This document shows, one piece after another, positions 31,770-39,722 of a stretch of DNA of 62,694 nt. Source of the stretch: JAZGDL01 sp036477795 (GTDB lineage: Bacteria > Planctomycetota > Phycisphaerae > UBA1845); the NCBI GenBank assembly GCA_036477795.1, contig JAZGDL010000332.1:1-62694 (forward strand), read 5' to 3'. Made by a program: the position numbers and the translations under genes. The notes under the pieces are model-generated. The model did not search any database. It was not told where the DNA came from and saw only the letters and a list, made by a program, of their open reading frames with translations. The first letter of the stretch is position 1. Each line of letters starts with the position of its first letter.

Positions 31770-34022
31770 ATGAAGAAACGTACGAAAAGTAGGCGCATGA
31801 AGGAACTCCTGTCCCCGCGCTGGCGCTTGGGGCTCGGAATTCTGCTACAGGTTGTTCTGGCCGGTGGTGTCGCTCCCCAGGCGCGGGGCGACGATGCGAA
31901 AATGGTGGAACTGGGGAGGATGCTCTTCTTCGAGAACCGCCTCTCGGGCGACGACGGATTCTCCTGCGCTAAGTGCCACGATCCCGAGAAGGCCTTCACC
32001 GACGGGCTGGCCCTTTCGAAAGGCTATCCGGGAACCATGTATTTCCGGAACACCAAGACCGTGATGAACGTCGGCGAGATGGAGTCCCTGTACTGGGACG
32101 GGAGACTCTCCGGCAAGGACCTCCCCACACTCGTGCGCGACCACATCGCGGAATCGCACTTCATGAACACCGACGGCCGGCTCCTCAGCGAGCGGCTCCG
32201 GCAGGTTCCCTATTACGAGAGGACGTTCCGAGAGGTGTTCCAGACGGAGCCGCGCTACGGCGGTATCCTCAAGGCGGTGGCAGCGTTCCTGCGCACGCTC
32301 AACTCCGAGAACGTGCCCTTTGATCGGTTCCTTGACGGGGACCGGAGCGCCATCTCCGAAACCGCGAAGAAGGGCTACGAGCTTTTTACCGGCAAGGCCG
32401 GCTGCGCAAACTGTCACAAAAGCCCACGGGTTGCAACCCGTGGGCGTTCGGAGTTGCTGACCGACGGCAAGTTCCACAACACCGGCGTCCCGATGAACGA
32501 TGAAATCTTCGCAGAGCCGATGCGACACATCGTCTTCAGGAGGTTTTTCAAGACCTTCGGTGTGGCGGGCTACGGCGATCTTGATGAGGACGTGGGACGG
32601 TACGCCGTGACCAAGAACGCCGCGGACCGTGGCGCTTTTCTCACCCCGAGTCTGAGAGAGGTAAGCCGGACGGCGCCCTACATGCACAACGGGATGCTCA
32701 AGACCCTCACCGACGTCGTGGACTTCTACAACCGCGGCGGCGGGAAAGCCCACGGATTGGAATCCGTGGGCTTGAAGGCGCTGGGACTCACGAAGCAGGA
32801 GAAGGAGGCCCTGGTCGAGTTCCTCAAGACGCTGAGCGGGGACAAACTGGTGGTGGAGGTTCCCAAGCGGCTCGAATACGAACTGCGCCCGCTTCCTACG
32901 TTCCATGCTCCGCCCATCGAAGACGAGGGCGGCGACATCGGGACGATCGTCGACTTCCGGTCGGTTCCTCCGATCGGGGCGCTGCCCGAGCCGCCCATCC
33001 CGCCGGACAATCCTGTAACCGAGGAGAAGGTCGAACTGGGAAAGTTACTCTTTTTCGACTCGCGTTTAGCTGGCGACGCATCCAACTCCTGCGCCTCCTG
33101 CCACGATCCGAAACTGGGCTGGGGCGATGGGATCGACCTGTCGCGCGGCTATCCGGGGACCAAGCACTGGCGAAACGGGAACACGGTGATCAACTCCGCC
33201 TACTTCAAGAAGCTCTTCTGGGCCGGCTCGGTGACCAGCTTGGAGAAGCAGGCCAACAGCGCCATCACCGGCAACGTGGCCGGCAACGGCGATCCCATGA
33301 TGATCGAGGAGCGCTTAGCGCAGATTCCGGAGTACGTGGAACGGTTCAAGAAGGTCTTCGGCACGGAGCGGCCGCTCTACGGGGACGTCCTGAAGGCCAT
33401 CTCCACGTTCGAGCGGAAGATGGTCATCTCCCGCAACACGCGTTTCGACCGCTACGCGCGGGGCGAGAGGACAGCCCTGAGCGCGTCGGCCAAGCGGGGT
33501 CTGGACCTCTTCCAGGGCAAGGCGCGGTGCATCCTGTGCCACAACGGTCCGAACTTCACCGACGAGGACTACCACAACCTTGGCGTTGGGGAGAACGAGG
33601 CCTTTGCCCAAGACGTTCAGAGGCAGATCACCCTCCGCTTCGAGTATTTCGCGAAGGGCGTACCGGAGCGTTACTACCACGAGGCCCGATGGGACCTGGG
33701 CCTGTTCTACCGGACAAAGCATCCTCGCGACATGTGCAAGTTCCGCACGCCTCACCTGCGCGAGCTGAAGTGGACGGTCCCGTTCATGCACAACGGGGTG
33801 TTCTACACGCTGGAGGAGGTGGTGGACTTCTACGACCGGGGAGGCGACGAGTCACCCGGCAAGAAGGACCCGCTGATAAAGCCTCTGAACCTGACCAAGA
33901 AGGAAAAGAAGGATCTCATCAAGTTCCTGGAAAGCCTCTCCAGCAAGAAGAAGCCGCTCCAAATCAGACCACCCGTTCTTCCGGAGTACGCGGTGATGAT
34001 ACCGAAAGGGCTAGACAAATGA
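31770..34022 (+). CDS. Fused tandem di-heme cytochrome c peroxidase-like protein (four hemes)
   Basis: 750 residues, twice the length of an ordinary MauG/CcpA-type protein. Module 1 (about 40-380) has CAKCH (about 66) and CANCH (about 212); module 2 (about 400-730) has CASCH (about 441) and CILCH (about 587). Each module also has the family's FRTPxLRE/YMHNG- or FMHNG-type segments, with His/Met ligands expected nearby. The signal peptide contains an inverted family B repeat (SPRWRLGLG); ATG 31797 is an alternative start. Perfect palindromes are translated after the second heme (VATRGR) and near the end of module 1. It overlaps the Rieske gene by 4 nt. In iodate reductase operons two separate peroxidases (P1, P2) accompany the Rieske and Mo subunits; here they seem fused. 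Confidence 0.85.
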   Translation: MKKRTKSRRMKELLSPRWRLGLGILLQVVLAGGVAPQARGDDAKMVELGRMLFFENRLSGDDGFSCAKCHDPEKAFTDGLALSKGYPGTMYFRNTKTVMNVGEMESLYWDGRLSGKDLPTLVRDHIAESHFMNTDGRLLSERLRQVPYYERTFREVFQTEPRYGGILKAVAAFLRTLNSENVPFDRFLDGDRSAISETAKKGYELFTGKAGCANCHKSPRVATRGRSELLTDGKFHNTGVPMNDEIFAEPMRHIVFRRFFKTFGVAGYGDLDEDVGRYAVTKNAADRGAFLTPSLREVSRTAPYMHNGMLKTLTDVVDFYNRGGGKAHGLESVGLKALGLTKQEKEALVEFLKTLSGDKLVVEVPKRLEYELRPLPTFHAPPIEDEGGDIGTIVDFRSVPPIGALPEPPIPPDNPVTEEKVELGKLLFFDSRLAGDASNSCASCHDPKLGWGDGIDLSRGYPGTKHWRNGNTVINSAYFKKLFWAGSVTSLEKQANSAITGNVAGNGDPMMIEERLAQIPEYVERFKKVFGTERPLYGDVLKAISTFERKMVISRNTRFDRYARGERTALSASAKRGLDLFQGKARCILCHNGPNFTDEDYHNLGVGENEAFAQDVQRQITLRFEYFAKGVPERYYHEARWDLGLFYRTKHPRDMCKFRTPHLRELKWTVPFMHNGVFYTLEEVVDFYDRGGDESPGKKDPLIKPLNLTKKEKKDLIKFLESLSSKKKPLQIRPPVLPEYAVMIPKGLDK
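31812..31838 (-). repeat. Family B repeat, copy B2, inverted in a signal peptide
   Basis: TCCCCGCGCTGGCGCTTGGG is the reverse complement of family B. It encodes SPRWRLGLG in the signal peptide of the peroxidase-like protein. Confidence 0.9.
32422..32445. repeat. Family I perfect 24-bp palindrome in frame after a heme motif
   Basis: Two 12-bp arms (GCCCACGGGTTG and its complement) without a loop encode SPRVATRGR, starting three residues after the CANCH heme motif. Confidence 0.9.
32747..32772. repeat. Family I imperfect palindrome in frame
   Basis: The arms GCCCACGGATT and AATCCGTGGGC flank GG. The unit encodes KAHGLESVGL near the end of peroxidase module 1. It matches the copy at 32422 except in the central bases. 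Confidence 0.85.
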
Positions 34023-34600
34023 GCAAGACAAACGAATCCGAGCCCCAAGCGCCAGCGCGGGGAATGGAAACCCCGACCTGCACCTCTCGGCGTACCTTCC
34101 TGCTGGCCGGCGGGACGGTGGTGGCCGGGACGGCCCTGGCGACCGTGTTCCCGGGCATCACCTTTGCCGACGACCGGGACACGGTGTTCAAGGCGGCAAA
34201 GTACCCGAGGAAATGGGTGGCAGACGCGAACAAGCTCGTCGAGGGCAAGCCCGTGCGGTTCTTCTATCCCTACGAGGAGCCGCACTGTTCGAGCTCTATC
34301 GTGAAACTGGGAACGAAGGCGGGCGGCGGCGTTGGGGCTGGAAAGGACATTGTCGCGTTCAACACGATGTGCCCCCACATGGGCGGCACGCTCGATGGGC
34401 AATACTGTCACCAGGTGAAGGTTCAGGGCCCCTGTCCCATCCATCTTTCGACGTACGACCTGACGCGGCACGGAATGACCATCGCCGGTCACGCCACCGA
34501 ACCTCTTCCGCAGGTCGTCCTGGAGGAGAAAGGCGGACAGATCTACGCGGTCGGCATGCTTGGACTTATCTACGGCTACGCGAGTCACCTCGCGCGCTAA
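34019..34600 (+). CDS. Rieske [2Fe-2S] subunit of an arsenite-oxidase/iodate-reductase-type enzyme
   Basis: 193 residues; the start overlaps the peroxidase stop (ATGA). The Tat signal SRRTFLLAGGTVVAG exports the folded protein. Cluster ligands are in CPHMGG and GPCPIHLSTYD; both positions that form a disulfide in many Rieske proteins are absent. ATEPLPQVVLEE and AVGMLGLIYGY match the C-terminal part of AioB. A family B repeat read in another frame adds SEPQAPARGM before the Tat motif. It should transfer electrons between the Mo subunit and cytochromes and bring the Mo subunit, which has no signal of its own, through the Tat system. It could be named idrB-like or aioB-like. Confidence 0.85.
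   Translation: MSKTNESEPQAPARGMETPTCTSRRTFLLAGGTVVAGTALATVFPGITFADDRDTVFKAAKYPRKWVADANKLVEGKPVRFFYPYEEPHCSSSIVKLGTKAGGGVGAGKDIVAFNTMCPHMGGTLDGQYCHQVKVQGPCPIHLSTYDLTRHGMTIAGHATEPLPQVVLEEKGGQIYAVGMLGLIYGYASHLAR
34036..34064 (+). repeat. Family B repeat, copy B3, read in a different frame
   Basis: ATCCGAGCCCCAAGCGCCAG plus CGCGGGGAA encodes SEPQAPARG upstream of the Tat motif, instead of the usual SPKRQRG. Confidence 0.9.
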
Positions 34601-34619
34601 TAACAGCAAGGAGTTGGCA

Positions 34620-37268
34620 ATGTCCCAGGACTATAGGATAGATAGGGTTCCCATCCCACCCAAAGATGCAAAGGTGTTCCCGACCTGCTGCGACTACTGC
34701 ATCGTCGCCTGCGGGTACAACGCCTACGTGTGGCCGGTGGGCCGGGAAGGCGGAGAGAAGGCGTCCGAGAACGCCTTCAACGTGGACTATCCCTCACCCG
34801 CGCTGAGCGGCCGCTGGGCCAGCCCCAACCAGCACAACATCGTGATGCGCGAGGGCAAGAAGCACCACGTACTGGTCGTTCCCGACGGCGACGCAGTGGC
34901 GGTCAACCGCGGCGGAAACCACAGCATCCGCGGCGGCTGCATCGCCAGAAAGTGCTACACGCCCGACGGCCCCACGAAGGTCCGTCTTCACTATCCGATG
35001 ATGCGAATCAACGGAAAGCTCGAGCGGGTCTCGTGGGACACTGCCCTTTCCGTCATGGCGGGAATCTCCAAGCACGTGGTTGCCAAGTACGGCGAGATCG
35101 CCTGGGGGATGAAGACGTTCTCCTATCAGTTCTTTGAGAACACCTACGCGATCTCCAAGATCGCCTTCCTCTCGATGAACACGCCGGCGTATGCGCCCCA
35201 CGACAAGCCGGGGCCCGGCAACGACACCGCGGGCATCGACGACGCGGGGATCAAGACCTTCAGCGCCTCCTACGAGGACTGGTCGTTGGCCGACGTGATC
35301 TACTGCTCCGGAACCGACCCCTACGAGACCAAGACGGTCCTGTTCACCGAATGGTGGATGAAGGGCTCCCCCAACAAGCTCATCTTTGCTCTCCCGCGGA
35401 GGACGACCGGCGTCGCATTCGCGGAGAAAAACGGCGGGCTGTGGCTCGACGTCATTCCCGGGAGCGACACCATCCTGCATCTGGCGATTGCCCGAATCAT
35501 CCTTGAGAACGGCTGGGAGGACAAGGAGTTCATCGAGAAGCACATCGCGTCGAAGTGGGACATCTACTCCGGCTTCGGGCGCGGCACCCGTAACACGCCC
35601 TGGCAGTGGAGAACAACCTGGGGCAAGCTTGGTACCGACTTTGCCGGGTACAAGAAGTGGCTGCTGAGCTACAAGCCCGCGGAGTTGGACGAGGCGGTCA
35701 AAGTCACCGGCGTATCCGCTGAGAAGATCAAGAAGACGGCCGAGTTGCTGGCGAAGCCGATCGACGGGAAACGTCCGAAGGCATCGTTCGCCTTCGAAAA
35801 GGGCTGCTACTGGAGCAACAACTACCTGAACACGGCTTCACTCGCTTCCCTCGCGTTGATTTGCGGAGCGGGGAATCGGCCGGGGCAGGTAGTGTCGCGG
35901 CTGGGCGGCCACCAGAGAGGCTGGGCATCCAAGGCCGCCGGCTATCCGCGCATCAAGAGCCCCGAGAAGTTTCCGGGGCGGCGTAAGAAGGAGATCGATC
36001 TGGACCGTTGGGTTGAATCGGGCAACCTCCGATTCGCCTGGGTCATCGGGACGACCTGGGTGCAGGCGATGGCCGCCTCCCAGGAACTCGCCAAGGCCTT
36101 CATGCGCATGACGCGGGAGAACCCGCACCAGATCACCAGCGAGAACCCCGCGCTGGCGCTTGGGGCTCTGAAGAAGCGCGTCGACAGCGGCGGCATGGTC
36201 GTCGTCGACCAGGACATCTACCTGCGCGACCCGATCGGGAAGGAAATCGCGGATATTGTCTTTCCCGCCGCCACCTGGGGAGAAGAGGACTTCACCCGGG
36301 CGAACGGGGAGCGGCGACTGCGCATGTACTCCAAGTTCTACGATCCGCCCGGCGAGGCCAAGCCCGACTGGTGGATCATCGCGCAGTTCGCCAAGAAGAT
36401 GGGGTTCGAGGGCTACGACTGGAAGACGTCCAACGACGTCTTTGAGGAAGGCGCCCGATTCTCACGGGGTGGTCTGTTGGACTATTTTCCTCTGGTGTGG
36501 AAAGCGTGGAAAGACAAGGTTCCCGCCCACGAGGTGCTCCGGAAGATGGGGTCCACGGGCCTCCAGTGCCCCATCCGGTACGTTAAGGGGAAGCTGGTGG
36601 GGACCAAGCGACTGCATGACTCTACGGCCGACTTCGGAACGCCCGAAGGACCCACTGTCCACAAGAAATGGCTCTACAACTTCAATACCCAGTCGGGCAA
36701 CGCGATCCTACACAAGAGCCCCTGGGAGTTTTTCAGCGACTACTACGAGAGAATCACCCCGACGGGCGACGAACTGTGGGTTACCAACGGCCGGATCAAC
36801 GAGATCTGGCAGAGCGTCTTCGACGACGTTCACAAGGCGTACATCATGGATCGGTGGCCGTCCAACTGGGTGGAAATCCACCCGGACGACGCTCAGAAGC
36901 GCGGCATTGAAAGCGGGGACGAGGTGGTCGTCGAGAACGACGACGTCCTGGTGCAGACCGGCGGCTTCGTCGGGGTCGAAATGGACGACCTCTCCTACAC
37001 GGCTCTGGAAAAGGCCGGTCACATCCGGATCGGGAAAGGCGCGTTCCGGGGAATCGCCATGGTCAGTCCGGACGTCAAGAAGGGGGTCTTGTTCACCTAC
37101 TTCATGTGGCCGTCGGAGCCGGTCAACTCCGTCGTCCATCGCGTGGCCGATCCGATGACAAACCGGTACCGCTTCAAGCTCGGCAAGGGAAGAATCAGAA
37201 AGACCGGTGAGTCTCCCTACAAGAAGGACTTCAGCAAACTCACCTTTGCGCCCAGGACCGTTCTCTAG
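34620..37268 (+). CDS. Molybdopterin oxidoreductase large subunit, AioA/IdrA branch of the DMSO reductase superfamily
   Basis: 882 residues; AAGGAG lies 6 nt before the ATG. C24, C27 and C31 (CDYCIVACGYN) match the N-terminal Fe-S site of AioA, followed by HSIRGG with the Ser expected for a 3Fe-4S cluster. Other AioA-like blocks are ASYEDWSLADVIYCSGTDPYE, LGGHQRGW, FTRANGERRLRMYSKF, VTNGRINEIWQSVF and IHPDDAQKRGIESGDEV. In a by-eye alignment the arsenite-binding R419/H423 of AioA correspond to R427/H431, but the H195 and E203 positions become Ala204 and Thr213. The enzyme therefore belongs to this branch but probably does not oxidise arsenite; an iodate reductase or unknown oxyanion enzyme is more likely. 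No Tat signal; it should be exported with the Rieske subunit. Confidence 0.85.
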   Translation: MSQDYRIDRVPIPPKDAKVFPTCCDYCIVACGYNAYVWPVGREGGEKASENAFNVDYPSPALSGRWASPNQHNIVMREGKKHHVLVVPDGDAVAVNRGGNHSIRGGCIARKCYTPDGPTKVRLHYPMMRINGKLERVSWDTALSVMAGISKHVVAKYGEIAWGMKTFSYQFFENTYAISKIAFLSMNTPAYAPHDKPGPGNDTAGIDDAGIKTFSASYEDWSLADVIYCSGTDPYETKTVLFTEWWMKGSPNKLIFALPRRTTGVAFAEKNGGLWLDVIPGSDTILHLAIARIILENGWEDKEFIEKHIASKWDIYSGFGRGTRNTPWQWRTTWGKLGTDFAGYKKWLLSYKPAELDEAVKVTGVSAEKIKKTAELLAKPIDGKRPKASFAFEKGCYWSNNYLNTASLASLALICGAGNRPGQVVSRLGGHQRGWASKAAGYPRIKSPEKFPGRRKKEIDLDRWVESGNLRFAWVIGTTWVQAMAASQELAKAFMRMTRENPHQITSENPALALGALKKRVDSGGMVVVDQDIYLRDPIGKEIADIVFPAATWGEEDFTRANGERRLRMYSKFYDPPGEAKPDWWIIAQFAKKMGFEGYDWKTSNDVFEEGARFSRGGLLDYFPLVWKAWKDKVPAHEVLRKMGSTGLQCPIRYVKGKLVGTKRLHDSTADFGTPEGPTVHKKWLYNFNTQSGNAILHKSPWEFFSDYYERITPTGDELWVTNGRINEIWQSVFDDVHKAYIMDRWPSNWVEIHPDDAQKRGIESGDEVVVENDDVLVQTGGFVGVEMDDLSYTALEKAGHIRIGKGAFRGIAMVSPDVKKGVLFTYFMWPSEPVNSVVHRVADPMTNRYRFKLGKGRIRKTGESPYKKDFSKLTFAPRTVL

Positions 37269-37388
37269 CGAATGGCGTCGCGATGTACATCGGGGCTGCG
37301 CGCCATGATCAGGCGCGACCTTCCGCTTGCGGGCTCTGTGCGGCTCCACCGTCCCGGAAAAGGCACTTGAGGAGACCACGCACGCGCC
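37262..37388. other. Intergenic gap with a family H palindrome
   Basis: 127 bp between the Mo subunit gene and the CydA-like gene. CGATGTACATCGGGG (37280-37294) is a family H unit, and a third unit lies in the next gene at 37425. No obvious promoter. Confidence 0.6.
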
Positions 37389-39548
37389 ATGCTTGACACG
37401 GCACTGTCTTCCGTCCCGACGTACATTGGGATCGCCCAAGCGGGCGTACCGTACAGGACCTTCTTCGGTCTGGATCCCCGTCTCACCGTCTGGATCATCG
37501 CCCAGCTTCACCTCATGTTCGCGGCATTCGTGCTCGCCGTTCCGATCTTCGCGTCCATCGTCGAGGTCGTCGGGGTGCGGGCCAAGGAGCCCGAGACGCG
37601 AGAGCGGTACGACAAGCTAGCCTACGAGTTCGTCAAGCTGCTTTCCGCGGCCTTCGCGACCACCGCCGCGCTCGGCGGGTTCCTGGCGTTCGTGCTCTTC
37701 TCGACCTACCCGAAATTCATGGCCCACCTGACCGACACCTTTCACCCGACGTTCTACATTTACGGCATGCTGTTCTTCGCGGAAAGCTTCACGCTCTACT
37801 CTTACTACTATTCATGGAACCGCCTCCAGGGCATCTCCAAGAACATCATCCTACGCCGCGCCGGGGGTGCGATCTTCTTGATCACCCTGGCGTATCTGCT
37901 GGGGGCGTGGATGGGGATCTTCCCCGTGATCCGGTTTAGCGGCGACCCGAAGGGGAGCGCGGGGTTCCTCCACTGGACGATCTTTGCGATCCTCGGTCTC
38001 TGCATCGTGGGCCTCGGGGTATTGTGCATCGGGTACGGACGGAAGGGATTCCACATCTACCTGGGGATCCTGCTCAACATCTTCGGCACGGTGATCATGT
38101 TGATCGCCAATTCCTGGGCGACTTACATGATGAGCCCGCCGGGCCTCGCGGAAGGCGCCGCAGGACCGCTTGAATCGCACTGGGACAAGACGGACTACAT
38201 CGGCCCGCTCTCGGACGCTTTCTTCAACCACCTGTGGATGCCCCTCAACGTCCACCGCTTCCTCGCCAACATCGCGTTCGGCGGCGCCATCTGCGGCGCC
38301 TATGCAGCCGTCAAGTTCCTCGGGGCCCGCTCGAAGGAAGATAGGGCCCACTACGACTGGATGGGATACGTCGGGAACTTCATCGCCATCATGTCGCTCA
38401 TCCCCCTCCCCTTCGCGGGCTACTACCTTGGCCGCGAGATCTACTCCTTTAACCCGACAATGGGACAGGACATGATGGGCGGGACGTTCTCCTGGACGTT
38501 CATCCTTCAGGCGGTCTTCGTGGGCACGCTCTTCATCGGAGGCAACTACTACATCTGGTCGGGAATGAGAAGGATCCCCGGCGGCGAACGTTATGAGAAG
38601 TTCGTACCGTGGATGTTGGGCGTCCTTTTCATCTGCTTCGGAGTCTGGCTCACACCGCACAACCTGCCGCTGGGAGGTCTGGAGAAAAAGTTCGGCCTCA
38701 TGCCGGCCAAGAACGCCGTGATCCAGTTGATGATCATCACGACGTTCCTGGGCTTCCTTCTCTACCGCAGGGCGAACAAGAAAAAGGAAACGGACTGGAA
38801 GGAGAACGGCATTACGGCCTACCTCGCCACCGGGATCTCGGTCGCGGTGGCCGTGCTCATCGTCCTCATGTACGCGTCCTCTGGCGACCTCTCCGCCGCG
38901 CACCCCGAGTACGGGAAGTTCGTCGTGAAAGAGATGCTCGTGGGGCCGGTAGAGATCAATCTGGATGGGAAGGTGACCTACGGTGCCACGCTGAGAGCGA
39001 CGCTCTACTTCGCCGCGTTCTTGTACGTCTTCGCGGCGGTCCTGGCATTCGTCAACCGCGGAAAGCTCGGGCAGGTCATTCTGCTGGGTGGGATCGGGTT
39101 CACGACAAGCCTCTGGCTCTTCCAGCACGGCTTCACCATCATGGAGAAGGCCAATCCGCTGGTCCGGCACGTCGCCGTCTGCCAAGTGCTGATGATCTTG
39201 GGGGCGTTTATCGTCTGCATGACTATCGATATCTTCTTGTTCAGAAAATCCGAGTCCCTGGGGAAGATCCAGTGGGGCAAGATGCACGGCCGGAGCCAGT
39301 TCGCGCTCATTCTTCTCTGCACCTTTTTTGTGATGAACATGGGACTGATGGGATTCATCCGCTCGGGTCTTAGGAAGGAGTGGCATGTCGTCTCGGTGCT
39401 GAAGGACACTTCCGAGTCCGCATCCACCCCGAGCAACCTGACGATGGCCGTCATGGTCACGGCCATCACGATCACGTTCCTGTCCACGGTTTCCTTCGTC
39501 TTCTGGATCGCTTCGCTGGCCGCGCCGAAGAAGGAGGCGGTGCTGTGA
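37389..39548 (+). CDS. CydA-like polytopic membrane protein (module B, copy 1)
   Basis: 719 residues, with about 14 predicted helices. Similarity to cytochrome bd subunit I: QLHLMFAAFVLAVPIF (N-terminal His, like H19 of CydA), ANSWATYMMSPPG, and LNVHRFLANIAFGG (like H186, a b558 ligand). It is longer than CydA (about 520) and has an extra helical C-terminal part. No cydB is nearby; a membrane di-heme cytochrome follows instead. The N-terminus includes a family H repeat (PTYIGI), and a family C repeat gives RFSGDPKGSA in a loop of a helical stretch missing from the paralogue at 43699. Such bd-like proteins occur in Nitrospira-type respiratory chains. It may be an oxidase, or a quinone- or cytochrome-linked membrane redox module. 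Confidence 0.75.
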   Translation: MLDTALSSVPTYIGIAQAGVPYRTFFGLDPRLTVWIIAQLHLMFAAFVLAVPIFASIVEVVGVRAKEPETRERYDKLAYEFVKLLSAAFATTAALGGFLAFVLFSTYPKFMAHLTDTFHPTFYIYGMLFFAESFTLYSYYYSWNRLQGISKNIILRRAGGAIFLITLAYLLGAWMGIFPVIRFSGDPKGSAGFLHWTIFAILGLCIVGLGVLCIGYGRKGFHIYLGILLNIFGTVIMLIANSWATYMMSPPGLAEGAAGPLESHWDKTDYIGPLSDAFFNHLWMPLNVHRFLANIAFGGAICGAYAAVKFLGARSKEDRAHYDWMGYVGNFIAIMSLIPLPFAGYYLGREIYSFNPTMGQDMMGGTFSWTFILQAVFVGTLFIGGNYYIWSGMRRIPGGERYEKFVPWMLGVLFICFGVWLTPHNLPLGGLEKKFGLMPAKNAVIQLMIITTFLGFLLYRRANKKKETDWKENGITAYLATGISVAVAVLIVLMYASSGDLSAAHPEYGKFVVKEMLVGPVEINLDGKVTYGATLRATLYFAAFLYVFAAVLAFVNRGKLGQVILLGGIGFTTSLWLFQHGFTIMEKANPLVRHVAVCQVLMILGAFIVCMTIDIFLFRKSESLGKIQWGKMHGRSQFALILLCTFFVMNMGLMGFIRSGLRKEWHVVSVLKDTSESASTPSNLTMAVMVTAITITFLSTVSFVFWIASLAAPKKEAVL
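37425..37440. repeat. Family H repeat in frame near the N-terminus of the CydA-like protein
   Basis: CCCGACGTACATTGGG differs at two positions from the perfect palindrome at 29972. It encodes PTYIG. Confidence 0.8.
37935..37962 (+). repeat. Family C repeat, copy C2, in a loop between membrane helices
   Basis: GTTTAGCGGCGACCCGAAGG plus GGAGCGCG encodes FSGDPKGSA in the CydA-like protein at 37389. Confidence 0.9.
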
Positions 39549-39574
39549 TTGCAGATTGCGGATGGCGGAATATC

Positions 39575-39705
39575 ACTGGACCGAGAATCGCCGGGACCGC
39601 TGGACCGAGAATCCCTTCTCGGTCCGATGGCTTTCGTGACGAGAAGGGATTCTCGTCAGAGCCGCTCCTTCAAGAGGTGCCGAGAAGGGATTCTCGGCAC
39701 AGCCT
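39575..39705. repeat. Family E palindrome array (GAGAAGGGATTCTCG)
   Basis: At least three hairpins built from GAGAATCCCTTCTC or its complement GAGAAGGGATTCTC lie between the CydA-like gene and the di-heme cytochrome gene. The open frame through it is probably not translated. Similar arrays are at 60038-60318 and, in a coding context, at 55432-55492. Confidence 0.85.
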
Positions 39706-39722
39706 ATGATTGCCCAATAGTG

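Noticed and set aside
34019..37268. Straight call as arsenite oxidase AioBA
   Set aside because: Family membership is clear, but two expected arsenite-binding residues appear replaced and peroxidase genes adjoin the operon, which fits Idr-like enzymes better. I kept a branch-level name.
39549..39722. N-terminal extension of the di-heme cytochrome through the palindrome array
   Set aside because: The frame is open but would require a TTG start directly after a stop codon and translation of hairpins before the membrane anchor; the ATG at 39723 is more plausible.
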